A stretch of 64,000 bases of DNA from assembly GCF_003051055.1 (NCBI RefSeq), contig NZ_QAON01000001.1:124001-188000 (forward strand), read 5' to 3'. Made by a program: the position numbers and the translations under genes. The notes under the pieces are model-generated. The model was not told the DNA's origin and did no database searches. It saw only the letters and a program-made list of their open reading frames with translations. Of the stretch, positions 39,290 through 51,375 are shown piece by piece. Numbering within the stretch: position 1 is the stretch's first letter; each line of letters begins with the position of its first letter. The DNA is from Agitococcus lubricus (GTDB lineage: Bacteria > Pseudomonadota > Gammaproteobacteria > Pseudomonadales > Moraxellaceae).

Positions 39290-40834
39290 TTACCAAGACT
39301 GAGTGGCTTTGAAGTTTGTAATGCCTTTACGTAGCTCTGCTTCAATGTCTTTGTCATAGTTAGCTGTGGCATTGATGTTATCCATCAAGGCTTTATGCTG
39401 ACTATTCATGTAGCTATGTAACGCCGCTTCAAAAGCACCAATTTTAGCAACTGGCACGTCTAACAAATAACCTTCGTTAGCAGCAAAAATTGACAAGGCC
39501 ATTTCAGCAATACTTAATGGCGCATATTGTTTTTGCTTCATTAACTCAGTTACGCGTTGACCATGCTCTAATTGTTTGCGAGTGGCTTCATCTAAGTCAG
39601 AAGCGAATTGCGCAAACGCAGCCAATTCACGGTATTGAGCTAAGGAGGTACGGATACCACCCGATAACTTCTTGATAATCTTCGTTTGCGCCGCACCACC
39701 TACACGCGATACGGAAATACCCGCGTTAACCGCAGGACGAATACCTGAGTTAAACAAACTGGTTTCTAAGAAGATTTGACCGTCAGTAATCGAAATTACG
39801 TTGGTTGGCACGAAAGCAGAAACGTCACCTGCTTGGGTTTCAATGATGGGTAACGCAGTTAAAGAACCTGTTTGACCTTTCACTTCACCGTTGGTGAACT
39901 TTTCTACATATTCTTCAGATACACGAGAAGCACGTTCTAATAAACGGCTGTGTAAATAGAATACGTCACCTGGGTAGGCTTCGCGTCCTGGTGGACGACG
40001 TAATAACAAGGAGATTTGACGATAAGCAACCGCCTGCTTAGACAAATCATCATAAATAATCAACGCATCTTCACCACGGTCACGGAAGTACTCACCCATC
40101 GTACAACCAGAGTATGGCGCTAAGAATTGCATTGCAGCAGGTTCAGAAGCAGAGGCGGCTACTACAGTCGTGTAAGCCATTGCACCCGTTTCTTCTAACT
40201 TACGCACAACGTTAGCAATCGTTGATTGTTTTTGACCAACAGCCACGTAGATACACTTAATACCAGAGCTTTTTTGAGCGATAATCGCGTCAATCGCCAT
40301 CGCGGTTTTACCCGTTTGACGGTCACCGATAATTAACTCACGCTGGCCACGACCAATAGGAATCATCGCGTCAACGGCCTTGTAACCTGTTTGTACAGGT
40401 TGATCAACCGATTTACGCCAAATAACGCCTGGTGCTACTTTTTCTACCGCGTCAGTCACTTTGGCATTGATTGGGCCTTTGCCATCGATTGGCTTACCCA
40501 ACGCATCAACGACACGACCTAAAAGTTCTGGACCAACAGGCACTTCTAAAATACGGCCTGTGCAACGTACTTTTTGGCCTTCTTGTAAACCTAAGTAGTC
40601 ACCCAACACCACAGCACCAACCGAATCTTGCTCTAAGTTAAGAGCCATACCGAAGGTGCCACCATCGAACTCAATCATTTCGCCATACATTACATCGGCT
40701 AAACCGTGAATGCGAACGATACCGTCAGACACTTTGACCACTGTGCCTTCATTACGGGCTTCAGCAGTGGCGTTGAGATCGCTAATACGCTGTTTAATCA
40801 GCGAGCTGATCTCGGAAGGATTCAGTTGCTGCAT
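39290..40834 (-). CDS. atpA: ATP synthase alpha subunit
   Basis: Regulatory/non-catalytic alpha subunit of F1, 514 residues (E. coli 513). The Walker [10 protein letters not shown] is at about residues 169-177; the family signature around [14 protein letters not shown] is present near residue 365. It begins [11 protein letters not shown] with GAGGAA upstream. Adjacent to atpH and atpG in the standard order. Confidence 0.99.
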   Translation of the reverse strand: MQQLNPSEISSLIKQRISDLNATAEARNEGTVVKVSDGIVRIHGLADVMYGEMIEFDGGTFGMALNLEQDSVGAVVLGDYLGLQEGQKVRCTGRILEVPVGPELLGRVVDALGKPIDGKGPINAKVTDAVEKVAPGVIWRKSVDQPVQTGYKAVDAMIPIGRGQRELIIGDRQTGKTAMAIDAIIAQKSSGIKCIYVAVGQKQSTIANVVRKLEETGAMAYTTVVAASASEPAAMQFLAPYSGCTMGEYFRDRGEDALIIYDDLSKQAVAYRQISLLLRRPPGREAYPGDVFYLHSRLLERASRVSEEYVEKFTNGEVKGQTGSLTALPIIETQAGDVSAFVPTNVISITDGQIFLETSLFNSGIRPAVNAGISVSRVGGAAQTKIIKKLSGGIRTSLAQYRELAAFAQFASDLDEATRKQLEHGQRVTELMKQKQYAPLSIAEMALSIFAANEGYLLDVPVAKIGAFEAALHSYMNSQHKALMDNINATANYDKDIEAELRKGITNFKATQSW

Positions 40835-40854
40835 GATGCGCTGTTCCTCAAAAA

Positions 40855-41397
40855 TTATATATTCAGGGCGGCAGTCAATTTTGCCAATTTTCCGCGCACG
40901 GAAGCATCAATTACTAAGTCACCCGTCCGAACAATCACACCACCAATTAAGGTGGCATCAACTTCAGTACGGAGATTGATACGAGCACCCAATTTTACCG
41001 CTAACTGTTTGGCGAGTGCATCTTGTTGGTCATCAGACACATCAAAGGCACTAATTACGACAACATCAGCAGTATTTTCGGCTTGGGCTTTTAATACTTC
41101 GTATAACTCAGTAATAGCGGGCAATGCCATCAAACGTTTGTTAGCTGCAACAAGACTTAGAAAGTTACGCACACTAGCAGATAACTCCCCACCGCAGGCA
41201 GCAAACAATGCCGTTTCTTGTTCGGCTACAGTCATGCTTGGGCGTGACAGGTAACGGGCAAAGTCAGCATCCTGAACGATGGCTGCTGCCAAGGTGAGTT
41301 GTTTTGACCAAATGGCCAATTCCAACTTACCTTCGGCATTAGCGTATTCAAACGCTGCTTTTGCGTACGGACGTGCCACAGTGGTTAATTCAGCCAT
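40855..41397 (-). CDS. atpH: ATP synthase delta subunit
   Basis: Delta subunit (178 residues), the clamp at the top of F1 that joins the peripheral stalk. The start is taken at ATG 41397 ([19 protein letters not shown]); two codons upstream a GTG is an alternative. The C-terminal DPSLIGGVVVRxGD-type family segment is seen as [18 protein letters not shown]. It lies between atpF and atpA. Confidence 0.97.
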   Translation of the reverse strand: MAELTTVARPYAKAAFEYANAEGKLELAIWSKQLTLAAAIVQDADFARYLSRPSMTVAEQETALFAACGGELSASVRNFLSLVAANKRLMALPAITELYEVLKAQAENTADVVVISAFDVSDDQQDALAKQLAVKLGARINLRTEVDATLIGGVIVRTGDLVIDASVRGKLAKLTAALNI

Positions 41398-41417
41398 GTT
41401 CACAGTCTCTCAGAGAG

Positions 41418-41888
41418 TTATAACTCAGCCGCTAATTTATTTAGCATCGCTGCGTGTGCTGCCGCGTTTACTTCAGCTTGCAAAATTTTCTCAGCACCCG
41501 CAACTGCTAATGCAGCCACTTGCGCACGTAAGGCATCACGAGCACGATTAGTTTCTTGCTCAATCTGTTCACGCGCTTGCGCTTTGATACGCTCACTCTC
41601 TGCTTGGGCTTGTGCCTTTGCTTCTTCAACCAATTGGTTAGCACGACGATTTGCCTGCTCAATTAACTGAGCACTCTGGTCTTTAGCCGCTTTCAACTCT
41701 TGAGCAACTTGCTCTTGAGCTATTTTCAAATCGTCTTGAGCCTTACTCGCAGCGTTCAAACCGTCTGCGATTTTCTTTTGCCGTTCAGCAAGCGCTGCTG
41801 TTAATGGCGGCCAAACGAACTTCATGCAGAACCACACGAAGATTGCGAAAGAAATGGCCTGCCCCAGCAAGGTTGCATTAATATTCAT
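41418..41888 (-). CDS. atpF: ATP synthase subunit b
   Basis: Membrane-anchored peripheral stalk subunit, 156 residues (E. coli 156). One N-terminal membrane helix (about 5-25; [19 protein letters not shown]) is followed by a long charged coiled coil rich in Ala, Glu, Lys and Gln that dimerises, ending in the delta-binding tail. Expected position between atpE and atpH. Confidence 0.97.
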   Translation of the reverse strand: MNINATLLGQAISFAIFVWFCMKFVWPPLTAALAERQKKIADGLNAASKAQDDLKIAQEQVAQELKAAKDQSAQLIEQANRRANQLVEEAKAQAQAESERIKAQAREQIEQETNRARDALRAQVAALAVAGAEKILQAEVNAAAHAAMLNKLAAEL

Positions 41889-41932
41889 GCTAACACCTCA
41901 TTTGGCTTTGCAGTGGATATGCGCTAAGCGAC

Positions 41933-42196
<264 letters not shown>

Positions 42197-42233
42197 TTAC
42201 CTCAGTTAGTAGTCAAAAGGAAAAGAAACTCAA

Positions 42234-43518
<1,285 letters not shown>

Positions 43519-43604
43519 ACTGGCTCCCAAAACAGGCAGTTATAGGTCTTGCATATGCTCTATATGTCAGTGTCAGGCATGCATAATTTCGGCTTAATTT
43601 GCAC

Positions 43605-43632
43605 ATTATGCAGCAAACTGTATACAGAACAA
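43605..43632 (-). promoter_or_regulatory. Candidate promoter of the atp operon
   Basis: On the minus strand TTGTTC (43627-43632) and CATAAT (43605-43610) are spaced by 16 bp, about 90 bp upstream of atpI. A reasonable sigma-70 match, but not unique in this A+T-rich region. Confidence 0.35.
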
Positions 43633-43712
43633 ACGAAATTCGTCTGCAATTTGAGCGCGCGCATTGTATATATTGCACACTAAATTAGCAAGAGTTTGTT
43701 ACTTTTTGATGA

Positions 43713-44234
43713 TTATTTCTCACGAAGTGGATTGATTTTTGATAACGCTTTGCCCAATAGGGTTTCAGGCTGTTTGTGAGGGTTATTTTCGTCGACGGCT
43801 AAATCATTACCAACTGTTTGCTCTAAGTTAATGATAGTTTGTCGAAATTCTTCGGGTAATGCCATCTTTTTGCCTTCTTTATCTACCATGACGACAATGG
43901 CTTCACCCGTAGCAACAAGACATTTTAAGCTGCGGCTCATGAGCGCATATTCCATACGAAAGCCCGAACTGCGTAATTCTACAACTCGCGCACCTAACTC
44001 CAACTCATCGGGATAACTCACAGACTTCAAATAGCGACACGAGTTTGCCGCAACAACAGGATTCATTTCTGTGAGTTGGTCTAACGCACCAATGGCTTGC
44101 AGATAGCTAATGCGTACACTTTCAAAATAACGATAATATGCCACATTATTGACATGACCAAAGGCATCCATCTCCCCCCAAACGACAGTCTGAGGTTGTA
44201 CGATGGGAAAAGCATTTAAGTTAGCTATCGTCAT
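43713..44234 (-). CDS. Acyl-CoA thioesterase, 4HBT hotdog family
   Basis: A 173-residue hotdog-fold thioesterase of the YbgC/FadM type that hydrolyses acyl-CoA. The active-site region is VVWGEMDAFGHVNNVAYYRY at about residues 18-37, with the catalytic aspartate in EMDAFGH. The C-terminal 40 residues form a polar extension. It lies between the atp and hem clusters on the same strand, 12 bp downstream of hemY, and may be co-transcribed with hem genes. Natural substrate unknown. Confidence 0.85.
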   Translation of the reverse strand: MTIANLNAFPIVQPQTVVWGEMDAFGHVNNVAYYRYFESVRISYLQAIGALDQLTEMNPVVAANSCRYLKSVSYPDELELGARVVELRSSGFRMEYALMSRSLKCLVATGEAIVVMVDKEGKKMALPEEFRQTIINLEQTVGNDLAVDENNPHKQPETLLGKALSKINPLREK

Positions 44235-44245
44235 TGATGAGCTTC

Positions 44246-45460
44246 CTATGGCAACGGTAAATTGGGAAGAGGTTTACTAATCAGTTGATTTAAGCCTGCG
44301 ATTAAGTAATGGTTAGCCTCAGGGTCATTGAGATGCTGTAATAAACGGACAAACTCGGCATAGGTTTCTGTATTCTTGTGTAATGTCAGACTTTGTTCAA
44401 AATAGGCTTTTGCATCGTCCCACAAACGGTTCTGCATACTTAATCGCCCCAGTGTTAATAATAAAACAGGGTTTTGTGGCCTCTTCTTGAGCCATTCTTT
44501 GGCTTTAGCTAAGCTCTGTTCGGGCTGTGAATAACGCAAACGACCATATAACTCTACTAAGCCATTATGCCATTCTTGGTCTAGTGTGCTACGAATGAGG
44601 TCTTCGGCTTCTTCATCAAAGCCGATGGCAACCACTGCTTGTGCGTAACTCAAGATAATTTCGATGTTTTGTTGTGCAAAGTTGGGGATAGTCGCCCAAA
44701 AGTCGCGTAGACGTTTGAGTGTGGCCACTTTATCAACACGACTGCCTGTCTGGACGAGCCATTGCATGCTCCGTTGATAGGCGTCATTTAGGCTAGCAGG
44801 ACTCTCCTGATAAGCTAAGGTTTTGGTAAGTAAGGGTAATAACTCTATGAGGTCTGGCCATGCCTGTAATTTGACTAATACCTCAATCAACAACTCAGCA
44901 ATTATCGTCTGTTTACGGTCGTGCTGATAAAATAACTTGAGACTACTGGCCGCTACTTCCCACTGGCCTGTGGCCATCCATAAGCGAATACGAGCCATTT
45001 GTACAGGAATACGGTGCGCGGGTATGTCGGCTCGCTGTAAATAGTCTTCTGCCCGTTGTATCGCCCCTTGCTGTTGTGCCGCGTCGGCGGCTGCCAAATA
45101 AGCAGCTAGACCCTCACTGGCAAACTCAGCAGAGCGGGCAAATGCTTTTTCGGCTTGTTTGTATTCGGCTAAGCTCGACCAATATAAGCCTTTATGAAAA
45201 TGCTGTTGTGCTTGTTGATATCGTCGACGTTGTAACCATTTACGCAATAAAATACGTACACCAAAAACGCCTAATAAGAGTTCAATAGCACTAAATAGAA
45301 TCAGTACCGACAGTAGCATGAGCAAAAGTGCTAAGGCCAAACTCATTTCAATCGAGCTTTGTTGCCATGCAATCAAGACATAACCGTTATCGGCCAAAAA
45401 TAATAGCGCTAAGCCACCACCTAACAGTAGACTGAACAGCAATAATAACAAGCGTGTCAT
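44246..45460 (-). CDS. hemY: HemY-type tetratricopeptide membrane protein
   Basis: Inner membrane protein of 404 residues with two N-terminal hydrophobic segments (about 4-22 and 39-60) and a cytoplasmic or periplasmic helical repeat region of the TPR kind (FHKGLYWSSLAEYKQAEKAF and LLTLGRLSMQNRLWDDAKAY). It is the gammaproteobacterial HemY, which is unrelated to protoporphyrinogen oxidase despite the name. Its role near heme synthesis is not settled. It overlaps hemX by 4 bp and follows it in one transcript. Confidence 0.9.
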   Translation of the reverse strand: MTRLLLLLFSLLLGGGLALLFLADNGYVLIAWQQSSIEMSLALALLLMLLSVLILFSAIELLLGVFGVRILLRKWLQRRRYQQAQQHFHKGLYWSSLAEYKQAEKAFARSAEFASEGLAAYLAAADAAQQQGAIQRAEDYLQRADIPAHRIPVQMARIRLWMATGQWEVAASSLKLFYQHDRKQTIIAELLIEVLVKLQAWPDLIELLPLLTKTLAYQESPASLNDAYQRSMQWLVQTGSRVDKVATLKRLRDFWATIPNFAQQNIEIILSYAQAVVAIGFDEEAEDLIRSTLDQEWHNGLVELYGRLRYSQPEQSLAKAKEWLKKRPQNPVLLLTLGRLSMQNRLWDDAKAYFEQSLTLHKNTETYAEFVRLLQHLNDPEANHYLIAGLNQLISKPLPNLPLP

Positions 45461-46449
45461 GGCTGTGTTACCTGCATAGGCTCTTGATTCAATAACGACG
45501 CTAACACTTGCTGACTTTGTGTCAAATGCGGAATAGTCACTTGTAAATCAATGGTTTTTAATTGTTTTGTCTCACTGACAATCGCCTGATAATAGGGGTT
45601 TAACTGTTGATAATCTTGTAATAACTGTTCTACTTCTGCCAAACTTTGTTGATAACGGGTGTCTTGGCCAGACCATAATGCCAATTGCGCTTGACTCAAT
45701 GCCAAATAAACCTGCTGCTGTAACAACCAACGCTGGTCTTCGGGTAATAAAGGCTTAACCGCTTGGTCATAATGGCGAATGGTGACTAATTTTTGTAAGG
45801 CTGTCCATGCTTTTGCCCATGCACCTTGCTCTGCAGGGGGGGATTGAAGCGTACCTTGCTGTGCTACAGCCTGTGTGATGGTAGGCAGTACTGTATTCAC
45901 CTGTTTTTTGAGCGCATCTAAACGCAAAGAAATCCCTGCTTTGTCTACTTGCTCGGCCGTCGTCAATGCGAGCTTATCGGCGGCGATGGCTTCTCGTAAG
46001 GCCAACAGTTGACGGTCTGGCTGTTCGGACAATAGGTTATCTGCGACTTCAAGTAATTGTTGAGCAGAGGGAATATCGGCTTGTAACAACAAGTGTTGGT
46101 CAGCTAATTGCAAATAACGGGCAACTTGTTTTAAGCGCCATTGTTGCTGCTGCTGAGGATTCAAGCCCCGTTCAAATTGGTCTAATTGCTGTTGTAAATT
46201 GGCAATATGCTTTTTGAAAGCCGCATTTTCATCCATTAAGTGCTGCTGTTGCTGAGTCAATTGCGTAATGTGTTGCATGACTTCGGTATAGTGGCGTTTT
46301 TCACGGTTTTTATAACGCACCCCATTGTCATATAAGATATAACATGCAATGGCGGTGATAATCGCTAAGACAAGTCCAAAGCGTCCCCATACGCCCAGTT
46401 TTAGGGTGATTTTAGGAAAAACATGTATTGGTTGCCGTGTTTGACTCAT
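45457..46449 (-). CDS. hemX: HemX-type membrane protein
   Basis: A 330-residue protein (ATG at 46449; the longer frame from 46470 has no better binding site). One N-terminal membrane segment (about 24-42) is followed by a long coiled coil rich in Gln and Leu and then a helical domain with VARYLQLADQHLLLQAD and IRHYDQAVKPLLPEDQRWLLQ, which are typical of HemX. Once called a uroporphyrinogen methyltransferase, the family has no such domain here. It lies 103 bp after hemD and overlaps hemY. Confidence 0.88.
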   Translation of the reverse strand: MSQTRQPIHVFPKITLKLGVWGRFGLVLAIITAIACYILYDNGVRYKNREKRHYTEVMQHITQLTQQQQHLMDENAAFKKHIANLQQQLDQFERGLNPQQQQQWRLKQVARYLQLADQHLLLQADIPSAQQLLEVADNLLSEQPDRQLLALREAIAADKLALTTAEQVDKAGISLRLDALKKQVNTVLPTITQAVAQQGTLQSPPAEQGAWAKAWTALQKLVTIRHYDQAVKPLLPEDQRWLLQQQVYLALSQAQLALWSGQDTRYQQSLAEVEQLLQDYQQLNPYYQAIVSETKQLKTIDLQVTIPHLTQSQQVLASLLNQEPMQVTQP

Positions 46450-46552
46450 CGTTTTATATCTTCTGTCCATGCGCCACGGTGTGTGGCCGCGTGAGGGTGG
46501 GCTTAGACGCTCTTGAGTGACGTTATACTGTTATCCTGTTCAAGTTACAATC

Positions 46553-47317
46553 CTATCGCGGCGAATCGTGCTCGCTTTGTCGAATCGCTAGAATAATATC
46601 GTCGGGACGTGTACTGCGGGCAAGTAGATAATCCGTGCATCCTTCTTGTTGGAGAAGTTGCCCTAAACGCTCGCTGATGATAATTGGCCTAATATACGTG
46701 GCCTGTCCCTGTGTGATTTGCAACCAGTAGCGCCAACTCTCGCCACTGGTAATAATCACCCCCTGATAAGTGGTCTGTACTTGCCAAGATTGCCATTGTT
46801 GTAACGCGAGTGCGGGTAACTGACGACGATACAGGTCTAAATAATCAACACGGACACCACGCGCACTCAATTGTTCTCGTACTAAATTTCGCCCCCCCTC
46901 CCCTCGTAATACCAATAAGCGTTGCCCCGCACTTAATTGCTGCAAAGCAGGCAAGCGCAGTAAACCTTCACTGGTTTCTTGTGGAGGGACAATCGGGTCT
47001 AATTGATATTCACGTAGCACACGGGCTGTTGCCTCACCTACAGCTAACCAATCCATGCCAACAGGCCACTGTGGCCAATAATCCGCTAACACTGCCAGTC
47101 CGAGTTGCGCAGCCGTTGGGCTGACGACAAATACCGTGTGATAATCTGATAAATTAAGCAAATACTGTCGCTGTTTGTCTGAAATAACGAGTGGCTCGAT
47201 TTCTAGTAGTGGCAATTCAAATACCGTCACGCCAGCCGCTTGTAAAGCGGCGGTTAATGACGCGGCTCTTGCTGCGGGTCGGGTATTAATAATCTGCCAA
47301 TGGGCTAAATCAGCCAT
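46553..47317 (-). CDS. hemD: Uroporphyrinogen-III synthase
   Basis: Cytoplasmic enzyme that cyclises hydroxymethylbilane to uroporphyrinogen III with ring-D inversion. The ATG at 47317 gives 254 residues and overlaps hemC by 8 bp. The family is poorly conserved, but the fold is supported by [18 protein letters not shown] at the start, [12 protein letters not shown] and [14 protein letters not shown] in the middle, and a [13 protein letters not shown] segment. It is the second gene of the hemCDXY operon. Confidence 0.92.
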   Translation of the reverse strand: MADLAHWQIINTRPAARAASLTAALQAAGVTVFELPLLEIEPLVISDKQRQYLLNLSDYHTVFVVSPTAAQLGLAVLADYWPQWPVGMDWLAVGEATARVLREYQLDPIVPPQETSEGLLRLPALQQLSAGQRLLVLRGEGGRNLVREQLSARGVRVDYLDLYRRQLPALALQQWQSWQVQTTYQGVIITSGESWRYWLQITQGQATYIRPIIISERLGQLLQQEGCTDYLLARSTRPDDIILAIRQSEHDSPR

Positions 47318-48227
47318 AAACAGCCGCCAAAATACGGTCTGCACCTTGTGCCAGCAGCGTATCCGCTACGTGTTGTCCCAATAGGTCTAACTGCGTTAAA
47401 TCAGGCGTATACGCACTGTGTTGAAGTATTTGCTGGCCATCTACACTGCCAACTAAGGCCTTTAAGCGTAGGCCTTCATTTTCTAACTCAGCAAATCCAG
47501 CAATAGGCACCTGACATCCACCTTGTAATCGACGATTCATGGCACGTTCGGCATGCACACACCATGCCGTTGCTTGGTGATGGAGTGGTGCTAACAAGGC
47601 CTGTACAGCTGTATCCTCAGTACGCGCTTCAATACCTACTGCCCCTTGACCAACCGCAGGTAAAAGCTGGGTGAGTGATTGTGCAATACGTGACGCTAAG
47701 CCCAAACGCTTTAGACCTGCACTCGCCAAAATGATGGCATCATATTCTTGATTATCTAAACGTGCTAAACGCGAACCCACATTACCGCGTAAATCACGTA
47801 GCACGAGGTCTGGACGTAATGCCCGCAATTGACACTGACGCCGCAAACTGGATGTACCAACAATCGCACCGTCTGGTAAGTCCATTAACGAAGCATAGTT
47901 ATTAGACACTAAGGCATCCGTGGGGTCTTCACGTTCACAAATGGTGGTAATAGCTAAACCATCAGGACACTCCATAGGCACATCTTTCATCGAGTGAACT
48001 GCAATATCGGCTCGGCCTTCCAACATGGCCATTTCTAATTCTTTAACAAACAAACCTTTGCCGCCAATCTTGGCTAAGGGGGTATCTAATATTTTATCGC
48101 CCTGAGTGGTAAACGTGACTAACTCAACCTGTAAATTGGGATGATATTTTAATAAATTTGCTTTGACGTATTCTGCCTGCCACAACGCCAATGGACTTTT
48201 GCGTGTCGCAATTCTCAAGGTTTGCAT
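47310..48227 (-). CDS. hemC: Porphobilinogen deaminase (hydroxymethylbilane synthase)
   Basis: Polymerises four porphobilinogens into hydroxymethylbilane for heme. It has 305 residues (E. coli 313). The start [16 protein letters not shown], the substrate-binding SMKDVP and [13 protein letters not shown], and the dipyrromethane cofactor cysteine in [11 protein letters not shown] are all conserved. It is the first gene of the hemCDXY cluster and follows algR-algZ-argH, as in pseudomonads. Confidence 0.98.
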   Translation of the reverse strand: MQTLRIATRKSPLALWQAEYVKANLLKYHPNLQVELVTFTTQGDKILDTPLAKIGGKGLFVKELEMAMLEGRADIAVHSMKDVPMECPDGLAITTICEREDPTDALVSNNYASLMDLPDGAIVGTSSLRRQCQLRALRPDLVLRDLRGNVGSRLARLDNQEYDAIILASAGLKRLGLASRIAQSLTQLLPAVGQGAVGIEARTEDTAVQALLAPLHHQATAWCVHAERAMNRRLQGGCQVPIAGFAELENEGLRLKALVGSVDGQQILQHSAYTPDLTQLDLLGQHVADTLLAQGADRILAAVYG

Positions 48228-48367
48228 AATGATTTCTCACACGGTTAAGTGGTTATTTTAACCTGAGTTTGGGATAAGAAACACGGAAAATGGCTGATAG
48301 ATACGCCAAGGCATAGCTATGCCCCTATATCATATCCATTGCATAGGCAACAAAAGCTCACAGTCAT

Positions 48368-48405
48368 AAAAAAACCTCAGAAATACATGACTCCTGAGGC
48401 TTTTT
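48368..48405 (-). terminator. Terminator after the TRL-like lipoprotein gene
   Basis: CCTCAG and CTGAGG form a stem with T runs on both strands. It ends the lipoprotein transcript before hemC and could work in both directions. Confidence 0.8.
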
Positions 48406-48429
48406 ATTAACTGAGTGACAACAAGGCAA

Positions 48430-48741
48430 TTAGTTACCGTAGACAATCACCGTAAAATCCGCCACCACACCTAAAATATTTTCTGATTGATAGTCGACAT
48501 GGTGAATACGGGTGATGCCCGCGTTTTTGGCCGCTGCTTCAATACTGGCATCGCCCACGGCATACACACCTAAAATGGTACGAACCGAAGCACGTCCAAT
48601 TTTAGTGGGTTTATCTGGGTTGTCTGTCACTAACATTGGCGCTTTAACATTGGTGTAAAACCCGCCATTGATAGGACTAACGGCAGTCGCACAACCTGTT
48701 AACATTGTGGCTAACGCTAAAGGCCACAAGAAATTTTTCAT
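48430..48741 (-). CDS. TRL-like family lipoprotein
   Basis: Small lipoprotein of 103 residues. The signal peptide ends in the lipobox LTGC (cysteine at about residue 17). The mature part has the TRL-like pattern: PINGGFYTNVKAPMLVT near the start, then KIGRASVRTILGVYAVGDAS and ITRIHHVDYQSENILGVV. Members are short secreted or outer-membrane proteins of unknown function, often in multiple copies. It lies 3 bp after the lipoprotein hydrolase gene and probably shares its transcript. Confidence 0.82.
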   Translation of the reverse strand: MKNFLWPLALATMLTGCATAVSPINGGFYTNVKAPMLVTDNPDKPTKIGRASVRTILGVYAVGDASIEAAAKNAGITRIHHVDYQSENILGVVADFTVIVYGN

Positions 48742-48744
48742 TGC

Positions 48745-49884
48745 TTAATTCCTCGTTGTTGTCATCGTGAGTTTTGGATACTTTGGACGATATGCCGCTT
48801 TTTCTACGGCTGGTTCTACTTCATCCGCAGCAGAAATTTCAGTTTCATCAGGCAATAATTTGCGTGCAGCAAGTGCTTGGTCGGCGTGGTTATCTAACCA
48901 ACTAATAATATCATCCCAAACCGCACGTTTATCTGAATCATGCAAGGTGGCATGACGCATGCCCTTGTATACACGTAAGGTTTTATCTTGGCTTTGGATA
49001 TTATCGTATAGAAACTGGCTGGATGATTCGGGGACTAATACATCTTTAGTGCCTTGTAAAATAATCATCGGCGAGCGGATGTTGTTGATATTCTCTTGTA
49101 AACGCTCGGAGGCATTTTGAATGGCAGAAATATAACTTAAAGGCAGAGCGGTACGTGTCGCATTGGGGTCGGTATTAAAACGCTCCCGTGCCTCTTTATC
49201 GGCCATCACGCGACCCACGAAGGGTTTTAAGATGGGCAAGGATGGAAATTCAGGTGCTACTGCGTCTGCTTGCGATACTGCCCACATACCAAAAGACATC
49301 AACTTATCAGGTACAGGAATGCCTACTAATGCAGACGGATTCGGCTTGACCGCAGGGGCATTGACAATCAGGCCATCACTCGAGACTTTATCCATCATAT
49401 TCGCCATCAAGACGACCGCCCCACCCAACGATTCACCTTGTAAATAGACAGGAATATTGGGGAAGCGTTTACGAATTTCTCGACGGGCTAGCGTGACATC
49501 TTCCACATACTCATCATAGCTGCCCACGCTACCACGGCGACCATAACCTTGAGATTGCCCCCAACCACGCAAGTCAATACCAAAAACCGCATAGCCATTT
49601 TTTGTTAATTCGTTTGCCCACGGTGAGTAGAATCCAGAATGAAATACCGTGCCATGAACCAGTAGAATCACCGCACGGGGACGTTCAGCAGGTAGCCACC
49701 ATTGACCAAACAAACGCAGACCACTGCGCGTGTAAAAATAACGGGCATCGGTTGCGTTATCGCCCAATATATATTTTTCTGGCTCTTCAGACTTGACGTT
49801 ATGCATACTACTGCATGCGCCTAAACCCGTAACGGCTGTGACTAGCAATAAGCATCGAATCGCCAATAAACGCCAGTTATTCAT
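48745..49884 (-). CDS. Lipoprotein alpha/beta hydrolase, monoacylglycerol-lipase-like
   Basis: Serine hydrolase of 379 residues carrying an N-terminal lipoprotein signal (GLGAC lipobox, Cys at about 24), so it is anchored in a membrane facing the periplasm or outside. The oxyanion region is LLVHGTVFHSGFY, the nucleophile elbow GESLGG, the acid lies in GTKDVLVPES and the histidine in GMRHATLHDS. It resembles the serine aminopeptidase S33/monoacylglycerol lipase group. GGGGAA lies about 7 bases before the ATG. The following gene is a TRL-like lipoprotein 3 bp away. Confidence 0.85.
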   Translation of the reverse strand: MNNWRLLAIRCLLLVTAVTGLGACSSMHNVKSEEPEKYILGDNATDARYFYTRSGLRLFGQWWLPAERPRAVILLVHGTVFHSGFYSPWANELTKNGYAVFGIDLRGWGQSQGYGRRGSVGSYDEYVEDVTLARREIRKRFPNIPVYLQGESLGGAVVLMANMMDKVSSDGLIVNAPAVKPNPSALVGIPVPDKLMSFGMWAVSQADAVAPEFPSLPILKPFVGRVMADKEARERFNTDPNATRTALPLSYISAIQNASERLQENINNIRSPMIILQGTKDVLVPESSSQFLYDNIQSQDKTLRVYKGMRHATLHDSDKRAVWDDIISWLDNHADQALAARKLLPDETEISAADEVEPAVEKAAYRPKYPKLTMTTTRN

Positions 49885-50303
49885 ACACGTTCCCCAACCA
49901 CAGAACCATGGTACAGATTGAGACTTACTTTTTTTGAATCCGTTAGGTGCACACTTTATTGACTAAAGAATAGGTACACCGCGATGTGTAAGTCGTTATT
50001 TGTTTTAGCGGGCTATTTTTATGTTTAGACCTTAAGCCCCAACTTCGTAAGATGGCCTATTATTTAAATAAGACGAGTCGATGGTGGTCTGTACAACCAG
50101 ATAACTGGTCAGTATGGCCTGTTTGCTATTACGGTTTGATGGTAGCTGCCACGACTCGACTATGAATATAGACTATGCCGACCGCTATATCTTATTGTAA
50201 TTTTCTTGACCCATCTGTTTGCAAAACACGTCTATATTAGAATGTATGCCCTCATTTGTCATGCTTAACTTTTAAACATTACAAATAAATTTGTGTAGGC
50301 TTT
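49885..50303. other. Intergenic region upstream of the lipoprotein hydrolase
   Basis: About 420 bp between two minus-strand genes, algR ending at 50304 and the hydrolase starting at 49884. It should contain the hydrolase promoter. No coding frame or strong hairpin was recognised. Confidence 0.35.
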
Positions 50304-51047
50304 CTATAATGATTGCATTTTTTCTCTTAACTGGGGGAGATGTCGACGGCTCACCACCAGCTTTTCGGGTATTCCCCGAAAACGTACTTGATATTGACCA
50401 CCCGCCAACGACTCTAGGCCATCTAAAAAATGGGTTGCTAATAAGGCATTACGATGCACACGGATAAAACGGTCACCAAACTCCGCCTCTAAGTCTTTAA
50501 GTGTTTCATCCACTAATACTTGACCCCGTAAGTGACGCACGGTGACATATTTTTGGTCTGCTAAAAAATAATAAATATCACTGACAGGAATGAGTTCTAA
50601 ACCACGGTGCGTACGCGCAGTAATATGTTGACGGGCTTCGGGCTTTGCTTCGTCGTTTGATTGCTCACGAATATGCTGTAATTGTGCACGATTGACGCGA
50701 CTCGCACGGGCTAAGGCTTCATTTAATTGGTCTTTACGGACAGGCTTCAATAAATAACCAACAGCCTCTACCTGAAATGCGGCCAATGCATGTTCATCAA
50801 ATGCGGTAATAAAAATGACAGCAGGCGGATTGGGCAAGCGCGATAACTCTTCGGCACAAGCAATACCATCCATGACAGGCATACGAATATCCAATAACAC
50901 AACATCAGGTGCTAATAATTCAATTTTCTGTAACGCCTCGCGGCCATTTTCGGCTTCACCAATAATTTCACAGTCATCGCTATCACGTAGTAGACGTACT
51001 AAACGGTCTCGCGCGAGTGCCTCATCATCACAAACTAAAATTTTCAT
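50304..51047 (-). CDS. algR: AlgR-type LytTR response regulator
   Basis: A 247-residue regulator with an N-terminal receiver (phosphorylation site in DVVLLDIRMPVMDG at about residue 54) and a C-terminal LytTR DNA-binding domain (about 140-245; RTHRGLELIPVSDIYYF and FIRVHRNALLATHF). In pseudomonads AlgR with its kinase AlgZ/FimS controls type IV pili, alginate and virulence genes. It is downstream of algZ on the same strand but separated by 328 bp, more than in Pseudomonas. Confidence 0.92.
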   Translation of the reverse strand: MKILVCDDEALARDRLVRLLRDSDDCEIIGEAENGREALQKIELLAPDVVLLDIRMPVMDGIACAEELSRLPNPPAVIFITAFDEHALAAFQVEAVGYLLKPVRKDQLNEALARASRVNRAQLQHIREQSNDEAKPEARQHITARTHRGLELIPVSDIYYFLADQKYVTVRHLRGQVLVDETLKDLEAEFGDRFIRVHRNALLATHFLDGLESLAGGQYQVRFRGIPEKLVVSRRHLPQLREKMQSL

Positions 51048-51375
51048 ATCGCCTCCGTCTTAATCTTATAATGCTGCTTGCCGATAGAGCGTTTGCGTAT
51101 AAGCTGTTTATTTTTTGTCCTAACCGTTTTCATTTAAGACCTGATTCAATGTTGTTATACTCTGTCTGGTGCTACATGCTTCGCTTGTCTTTTATGTGGC
51201 AATGTAACACCTTATCTAAAGATAGAGCGTCTGTTTTTATATACGGCTGCTATTTATAGCGTTTTTTGTCCAGATAACATAGCTAACTTGCTGTAATCCT
51301 TCTCCAAAATAGGCATTTTTGCTTATTTTATCAACATATCAAAGGCCAATTTACAGGGGCTATGATGAGTTAGTC
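51048..51375. other. Spacer between algZ and algR
   Basis: A 328-bp gap on the same strand. It is A+T-rich with no convincing gene and could contain a separate algR promoter. A frame crossing from algR (51017-51259, plus strand) is antisense noise. Confidence 0.4.

Noticed and set aside
46810-47124. 104-residue frame antisense to hemD
   Set aside because: Shadow of a conserved gene; no independent start signal.
51017-51259. 80-residue plus-strand frame across the algR start
   Set aside because: It is antisense to algR and has no conserved content.
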